From the NCBI GenBank assembly GCA_017471085.1, contig JAFUWW010000048.1, positions 1 to 31,756 on the forward strand: a stretch of DNA of 31,756 nt, read 5' to 3'. The notes beneath the pieces were generated by a model. The model did no database searches. It was not told the DNA's origin and saw only the letters and a list, made by a program, of their open reading frames with translations. Below are positions 27,043 through 31,756 of this stretch, piece by piece (position 1 is the first letter of the stretch; each line of letters begins with the position of its first letter). The translations under genes were made by a program, and so were the position numbers. Source of the DNA: Bacteroidales bacterium (GTDB taxonomy: Bacteria; Bacteroidota; Bacteroidia; Bacteroidales; UBA932).

Positions 27043-27966
27043 ATGAAAAGAATCATCCTTACCCTCTTTTCTGTCGCCAGCACGCTTTCCCTGAGCGCCC
27101 AGCAGGTTTACAGGATCTACGACGGGCCGGCCCCCGGGGCCGAAGGTCTCACCTACCCTGAGCTGACCCTTCCCAACGCCCAGACCGGCCATCCGATGGT
27201 GTACAACGTAACCGAACCCACCATCACCGTGTACAAGCCGGAAAAGGCCATCGACACGGGTGCGGCCGTCATCATTGCGCCCGGCGGAGGAAACATGTAC
27301 CTAACCTGGCAGGAAGAAGGCATCAACGTGGCCGAGTGGTTCCAGCGCAGGGGCATCACCGGCATCATCCTCAAGTACCGCACCAACTTCATGGGAAACA
27401 ATGAGGAGGAAATCAACAAAAGCCTGAGAGATTTCTTCGGCCGCATGTTCAGCTTTGCAGAAATGGGCCAGGAGAGGACCCAGGGCGCGTCCCCTGCCCC
27501 CAGGGTGCAGGAACGTCCCCTCCAGAAGCAGGAGCCTACCATCCAGGGCGACGACGGCCGGCAGGCGGTGCGCTATGTCCGCGCCCATGCGGAGGAACTG
27601 GGCATCGACCCGCAGAAGATTGCCCTGATGGGATTCTCCGCCGGAGGCATGCTCACCTCCGATGTCATGTACATCAACGACGACGAGAGCCGCCCCAACC
27701 TCGCAGCCCCCATCTATGGCACCTCCGGCATGGGGCTTCCGGAGCATCCCGTGCCCACTTTCATCTGCGGTCCGGAATTCGACCTGTTCCCTCCGGACAA
27801 TTTCTTCGCCCTTTATAAGGAATTCCAGGCAGCCCATCTGCCGGCCGAACTCCACTTCATCACCGACGCCAACCATGGCGAAGGCCTCCTGTACAACGGC
27901 AAGGAGTGGAACGAGTGGATCGACCTCCTGTATCATTTCATGAAAGCTGTAAAATTCATCGACTAA
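27043..27966 (+). CDS. Secreted alpha/beta-hydrolase esterase
   Basis: The 307-residue protein has a Sec signal (MKRIILTLFSVASTLSLSAQ) and an alpha/beta-hydrolase fold of the acetyl-xylan-esterase or lipase-like type. The oxyanion strand AAVIIAPGGGNMYLTW, the elbow LMGFSAGGML (Ser199), a likely Asp in GPEFDLFPP and DANHGEGLL (His278) form the active site. Between KYRT (112-115) and DDGRQAVRYVR (170 on) is a segment of about 54 residues, longer and more Gln/Pro/Glu-rich than the short loop usual at this point. It is the first gene of a rightward operon, 5 bp ahead of GH106. It probably deacylates the rhamnosylated glycan before the rhamnosidase acts (inference). Confidence 0.82.
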   Translation: MKRIILTLFSVASTLSLSAQQVYRIYDGPAPGAEGLTYPELTLPNAQTGHPMVYNVTEPTITVYKPEKAIDTGAAVIIAPGGGNMYLTWQEEGINVAEWFQRRGITGIILKYRTNFMGNNEEEINKSLRDFFGRMFSFAEMGQERTQGASPAPRVQERPLQKQEPTIQGDDGRQAVRYVRAHAEELGIDPQKIALMGFSAGGMLTSDVMYINDDESRPNLAAPIYGTSGMGLPEHPVPTFICGPEFDLFPPDNFFALYKEFQAAHLPAELHFITDANHGEGLLYNGKEWNEWIDLLYHFMKAVKFID

Positions 27967-27971
27967 GCCAT

Positions 27972-30900
27972 ATGAAAAGGATCCTTACCCTCCTGGCTGC
28001 AGTGCTGGCACTCTCCGCCTGCAGCGGTTCCGGCGATTCCTCCGCTGCGCTGAAGCAATTGGAAGAAGGCTGGGCCAACCCGCCCCAAAGCGCCCGTACC
28101 CGCGTATGGTGGCACTGGATGAACGGCAACATCACCAAGGACGGTATCCAGAAAGATATCGAATGGTTCCACCGGATCGGACTGGGCGGCTTCCAGACCT
28201 TCGACGCCGCCATGAATTCGCCGGTGGTCGTGGACGAACGCCTGGTGTACATGACTCCCGGCTGGAAAGATGCTTTCCGACACGCCATGAAGGCGGCCGA
28301 TTCCCTGAACCTGGAAGTGGCCATTGCCAGTTCTCCCGGCTGGTCCTCCACCGGCGGCCCCTGGGTCAAACCCGAAGATGCCATGAAAAAGCTTGTATGG
28401 CGCACGGCACTGGTGGACGGCGGACAAGTAGACATTCCCCTGCCTGAGGCATTTACCGCTACCGGAACCTTCCAGAACCTGGGCCAGAACAACAGTTCGG
28501 TGAATATCGTGGAGGCTGGCGCGCATCAGCACTATGAAGACATCGCCGTCATAGCCGTCCGCCAGCCGGAGGGCCGCAAGACCCTCCAGGAACTGGGCGC
28601 CAGGGTATCGGCCAGCGGCGGTGCGCCCACCCTCGCCCTTCTCACAGACGAGGACATCGTAAACGGATTCAGCCTCCCGGCCGATCCCAAGGCCGGCCAT
28701 GCGTGGATCCAGTACCAGTTCCCGGAGCCCGTCACCATCTGCGGCGTCCGCTATGCAGGCGGCAGCAGGCTGTCCCTGGAAGAGAGCCAGGACGGGAAAT
28801 CCTTCACCAAGGTCTGTGACCTGGAGGCTGCCGAAGGCGTTTCGCAGAACACGGTAGCCGTTCCCGCCACATCGGCCCGCTATTTCCGGGTCATCTATCC
28901 CAACCCGCAGCCCCGCGTCAGCAACTGGGGCTTCGGCGGCACCGCTCCCGCCCCTAAATTCACCCAGATTGCAGAACTGGAACTGCTGCCCTATTCCCGT
29001 ATCCACCAGGCCGAGGAAAAGGCCGGATTCTCGGAGGCGGCCGGCCATTTCGCCGCCAAAGCCACCCCTGTCACCGGAGAAGCCTTCCCCTCACGGGCGG
29101 ACGTCATTGACATCACGGCCAACGTGAAAGACGGAAAACTGTCTTGGAACGCCCCGGAAGGCCGTTGGAAGATCTACCGCTTCGGCTGGTCCCTCACCGG
29201 CAAGCAGAACCATCCCGCTCCGGCGGAGGCCACCGGCCTGGAAGTGGACAAACTGGACCCGGATGCCTGGACGCGCTTCTTCCACAATTACCTGGACATG
29301 TACAAGGAAGCTTCCGGCGGCATGATCGGCCAGCATGGCATCCAGTACGTGCTCACGGACTCCTACGAGGCCGGCATCGAGACCTGGACCCCCAAGATGT
29401 TCGAGCAGTTCGCCTCCAGAAGGGGGTATGACCTGCATACCTGGCTGCCGGCCCTCGCCGGCGAGATTATCGGTTCGGCCGAAGAGAGCGACCAGTTCCT
29501 CTTCGACTGGAGAAAGACCCTCAGCGAACTGTTTACCGAGAATTACGAACGCCTGTCCGAAATCGCCATCAAGGAATACGGCATGAAAGGCCGCTACACA
29601 GAGTCGCACGAAAACGGCCGCGTCTATCCCGGCGACGGCATGGACATCAAGAAGAAGGCCGAAATTCCCATGAGCGCCATGTGGGTGAACGCCCCCTGGA
29701 TTGCCTACGACGTGGATGCGGCCGGTCACTTCAACCGGAGCATGTACAAGGCCGATGACAAGGAATCCTCCTCCGTTGCCCACCTCTACGGCCAGAACGT
29801 AGCCGCGGCAGAGTCCATGACGGCCGCCGGCGGCGCCTATTCCTTCTATCCCGGCAACCTGAAGGAGATTGCCGACATGGAGATGTCCAGCGGCATCAAT
29901 CGCTTCGTCATCCACGAGAGTGCCCACCAGCCTTCCGACGAACTGGTCCCGGGCATGTCGCTCTCCGGCATCGGACAGTGGTTCAACCGTCACGACACCT
30001 GGGCCCCGATGGCCGGTTCGTGGGTAGACTACATGTCTCGCTCCTGCTTCATGTTGCAGGCCGGAAAGAATGTGGCCGACATCCTCTACTACTACGGGGA
30101 AGACACCAATATCACCTTCGAATTCGGCTACGCCCAGACCGCTCCCCGGATTCCCGCCGGTTACCAGTGGGATTATTGCGGCGAGGACGCCCTGCTGAAC
30201 CAGATTGTGAGCAACAAGGGAAAACTCAGTTCCAAGAGCGGCACCGAGTATAAGGTTGTATGGATGGACCGCAACATGGACCGCGTGTCCCTTCCGGTGC
30301 TCCGGAAACTGGCCGCTTTGGCTAGTGACGGTGCCTGGATCGGCGGCATACGGCCTGTAGCACCCGCCTCCCTCTCCGACGATACCGCCGAGTTCGTCTC
30401 CCTTGTGGAGGAGATCTATGAGAGCGGTCGCAGCAACGTAGTGGAAACCATCTCTTTACAAGAATTCCTGAACAAGGCAGGCGTCCAGCCTGACGTGAAG
30501 ATTGACGACTCTTACCGTTTCCTGCACCGTACCCTGAAGGGGGCCGAAATCTACTGGATCAACAAGCCGCTCACCGAAAAGAGCGAAACCGTATCGCTGG
30601 CCTTCCACACGGCCGGTCTGAAGCCTTCTGTCTGGCATCCGGACACCGGCAAGGTGGAAGAGGCTTCCTACAAGGTGGACGGCGAATGGACCACCGTGGA
30701 ACTGCACCTGGTTCCCAATGACGCCCTGTTCGTGGTATTTGCCGGAAAGGGCAAGGCTGCCGAAACCCTCCCGGCCATATCGGAAAGGGATCTCGCCCCG
30801 GTAAACGGGCCCTGGACCGTCAAGTTCCAGGAACGCCGCGGAGCCCCCGCCCAGGCCACATTCCAGACCCTCCGCTCTCTTACGGAATCCGAAGAGTTCG

Positions 30901-31265
30901 GCATCCGGTATTTCTCCGGAATCGCCTCGTACAATACCACCGTCACCCTTCCAAAGGCCGACGGAGAAGTGTACCTCGACCTTGGAGAAGTCAACTACAT
31001 GGCCGAAGTCTGGGTGAACGGCCAGTATTGCGGCCGTGCCTGGAAAGACCCTTACCGGGTGGACATCTCTGCCGCCGCACGCGAAGGAGAGAATGCCGTG
31101 GAGGTGAAAGTGGCCAACCTGTGGGTGAACCGCCTGGTAGGCGACCTGCAGCCCGACTGCCCCGAAAAGATCGCTTTTACAGACTCTCCCCGCAGCGTTC
31201 AGCCCGGCCAGGCCATCCTCCCCGCCGGTCTGCTGGGTCCCGTCAAGGTGGTTTCCCGCCAGTAA
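27972..31265 (+). CDS. GH106 alpha-L-rhamnosidase lipoprotein
   Basis: The 1097-residue protein has a lipoprotein signal (MKRILTLLAAVLALSAC, Cys17). It then has the GH106 N-terminal block RVWWHWMNGNITKDGIQKD and GLGGFQTFDAA, a barrel region with VLTDSYEAGIETWTPKMFEQ and RRGYDLHTWLPALAG, and ESHENGRVYPGD. At the C-terminus is a galactose-binding-like sandwich (VYLDLGEVNYMAEVWVNGQY). GH106 enzymes remove alpha-L-rhamnose from pectic rhamnogalacturonans, and similar enzymes act on other rhamnosides. The start at 27972 gives the lipobox; an in-frame ATG at 27906 would overlap the esterase gene and was rejected. It is co-transcribed with the esterase 5 bp upstream and is followed by a terminator. 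Confidence 0.92.
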   Translation: MKRILTLLAAVLALSACSGSGDSSAALKQLEEGWANPPQSARTRVWWHWMNGNITKDGIQKDIEWFHRIGLGGFQTFDAAMNSPVVVDERLVYMTPGWKDAFRHAMKAADSLNLEVAIASSPGWSSTGGPWVKPEDAMKKLVWRTALVDGGQVDIPLPEAFTATGTFQNLGQNNSSVNIVEAGAHQHYEDIAVIAVRQPEGRKTLQELGARVSASGGAPTLALLTDEDIVNGFSLPADPKAGHAWIQYQFPEPVTICGVRYAGGSRLSLEESQDGKSFTKVCDLEAAEGVSQNTVAVPATSARYFRVIYPNPQPRVSNWGFGGTAPAPKFTQIAELELLPYSRIHQAEEKAGFSEAAGHFAAKATPVTGEAFPSRADVIDITANVKDGKLSWNAPEGRWKIYRFGWSLTGKQNHPAPAEATGLEVDKLDPDAWTRFFHNYLDMYKEASGGMIGQHGIQYVLTDSYEAGIETWTPKMFEQFASRRGYDLHTWLPALAGEIIGSAEESDQFLFDWRKTLSELFTENYERLSEIAIKEYGMKGRYTESHENGRVYPGDGMDIKKKAEIPMSAMWVNAPWIAYDVDAAGHFNRSMYKADDKESSSVAHLYGQNVAAAESMTAAGGAYSFYPGNLKEIADMEMSSGINRFVIHESAHQPSDELVPGMSLSGIGQWFNRHDTWAPMAGSWVDYMSRSCFMLQAGKNVADILYYYGEDTNITFEFGYAQTAPRIPAGYQWDYCGEDALLNQIVSNKGKLSSKSGTEYKVVWMDRNMDRVSLPVLRKLAALASDGAWIGGIRPVAPASLSDDTAEFVSLVEEIYESGRSNVVETISLQEFLNKAGVQPDVKIDDSYRFLHRTLKGAEIYWINKPLTEKSETVSLAFHTAGLKPSVWHPDTGKVEEASYKVDGEWTTVELHLVPNDALFVVFAGKGKAAETLPAISERDLAPVNGPWTVKFQERRGAPAQATFQTLRSLTESEEFGIRYFSGIASYNTTVTLPKADGEVYLDLGEVNYMAEVWVNGQYCGRAWKDPYRVDISAAAREGENAVEVKVANLWVNRLVGDLQPDCPEKIAFTDSPRSVQPGQAILPAGLLGPVKVVSRQ

Positions 31266-31282
31266 CAGACGGCTGGTTGGAC

Positions 31283-31314
31283 AAAGAGGGTGACTTGGTC
31301 ACTCTCTTTTTTTT
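31283..31314 (+). terminator. Intrinsic terminator after GH106
   Basis: AAAGAGGGTGAC / GTCACTCTCTTT, a 12-bp stem with one G-U pair and a tight loop, runs into a T-tract to 31314. It lies 17 bp after the GH106 stop. Confidence 0.85.
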
Positions 31315-31423
31315 ATATAATATGAAGACGGAGAAAGAGATACCGCCTCTAAAATAATCTTTGAAACCTTAGCACCACAACGGTACTATGAAATAATTAC
31401 AACCTACTTACTGCATAGCTCCT
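31315..31423. other. AT-rich spacer with no recognised gene
   Basis: I see no convincing coding sequence or RNA gene here. An 11-codon ATG frame begins at 31322 but has no support. The GC content is clearly lower than in the flanking genes. Confidence 0.6.
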
Positions 31424-31756
31424 TAAAGCACGAAATATGGCCTGGGAAGGCGAAAGTGTGCTTTAGTGCGGGGGTGCAGGTGTGGCTAAAGCACGAAATA
31501 GGGCTTGGAAGAGGCAAAGTGTACTTTAGAGCAGGTGTGCAGGTATGACTAAAGCACGAAATGGGGCTTGGAAGAGCCAAAGTGTACTTTAGAGCAGGTG
31601 TGCAGGTATGACTAAAGCACGAAATGGGGCTTGGAAGGGCGAAAGTGTGCTTTAAAGCGGGTGTGCTGGCGTGACTAAAGCACGAAATGAGGCCTGGTAG
31701 GGCGAAAATGTGCTTTAAAGCAGATGTGCAGGTGTGGCTAAAGCACGAAATGTGGC
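31424..31756. repeat. 63-bp tandem repeat array with hairpin units (continues past the right edge)
   Basis: Units begin with TAAAGCACGAAAT at 31424, 31487, 31550, 31613, 31676 and 31739, an exact 63-bp period with no insertions. The sixth unit is cut by the window edge. Each unit has TAAAGCAC near its start and GTGCTTTA (GTACTTTA in units 2 and 3) about 34 bp later, so each can fold into a stem of about 8 bp. A variable 21-bp linker follows. There are no unique spacers. Units 2 and 3 are the most alike. Confidence 0.92.

Noticed and set aside
27906..27971. Upstream start (27906) for GH106
   Set aside because: It would overlap the esterase gene, and the lipoprotein signal starts at 27972.
31322..31357. 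Eleven-codon open frame after the GH106 terminator
   Set aside because: Too short, without promoter or conserved product, and in a low-complexity AT-rich spacer.
31424..31756. CRISPR array
   Set aside because: The units are contiguous 63-bp near-copies with no unique spacers, and no cas gene is near.

Overview
The window is a chromosomal stretch from a GC-rich member of the Bacteroidales. The evidence is a SusC/SusD pair, a hybrid two-component regulator of the polysaccharide-utilisation type, many secreted glycosidases with Sec or lipoprotein signals, and promoters that fit the Bacteroidetes consensus (TTTG, about 19 bp, TAnnTTTG) instead of sigma-70 boxes. Shine-Dalgarno sequences are weak or absent. 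Genus cannot be fixed from the sequence.

Layout. (1) 1-2018 is housekeeping: the 5' part of a class II fructose-bisphosphate aldolase gene reads leftward off the edge. It is divergent from a small operon gmk-nadD-CYTH protein that ends in a strong bidirectional terminator. (2) 2062-12043 is a leftward operon: susC, susD, a lipoprotein built of four related modules, then three esterases (a type-B carboxylesterase and two CE1-like esterases). No glycoside hydrolase lies in this operon. (3) 12264-16328 is a divergent hybrid two-component regulator. A 14-bp direct repeat with 20-bp period lies between it and susC. (4) 16422-26860 is leftward: GH3, then (upstream) GH35, GH78, a histidine phosphatase, an MntP-type manganese exporter and GH2, in several transcription units with recognisable promoters and terminators. 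(5) 27043-31265 is a rightward pair: an alpha/beta-hydrolase esterase and a GH106 rhamnosidase. (6) 31266-31756 has a terminator, a short AT-rich spacer and an exact 63-bp-period tandem array that runs off the right edge.

How the genes may work together (inference). The regulator senses a periplasmic oligosaccharide and drives susC-susD. Esterases deacylate the glycan. GH78 and GH106 remove rhamnose, and GH35, GH2 and GH3 remove beta-linked galactose, glucose or related sugars. Two rhamnosidase families plus several esterases point to a decorated rhamnose-containing plant polymer such as pectin (rhamnogalacturonan) or a rhamnosylated conjugate, but the sequence alone does not prove the substrate.

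The least explained signals are the 63-bp hairpin array at the right end, a pair of related palindromes ahead of GH78, the direct repeat at the regulator/susC promoters, the four-module lipoprotein, and the phosphatase-MntP pair embedded among glycosidases.
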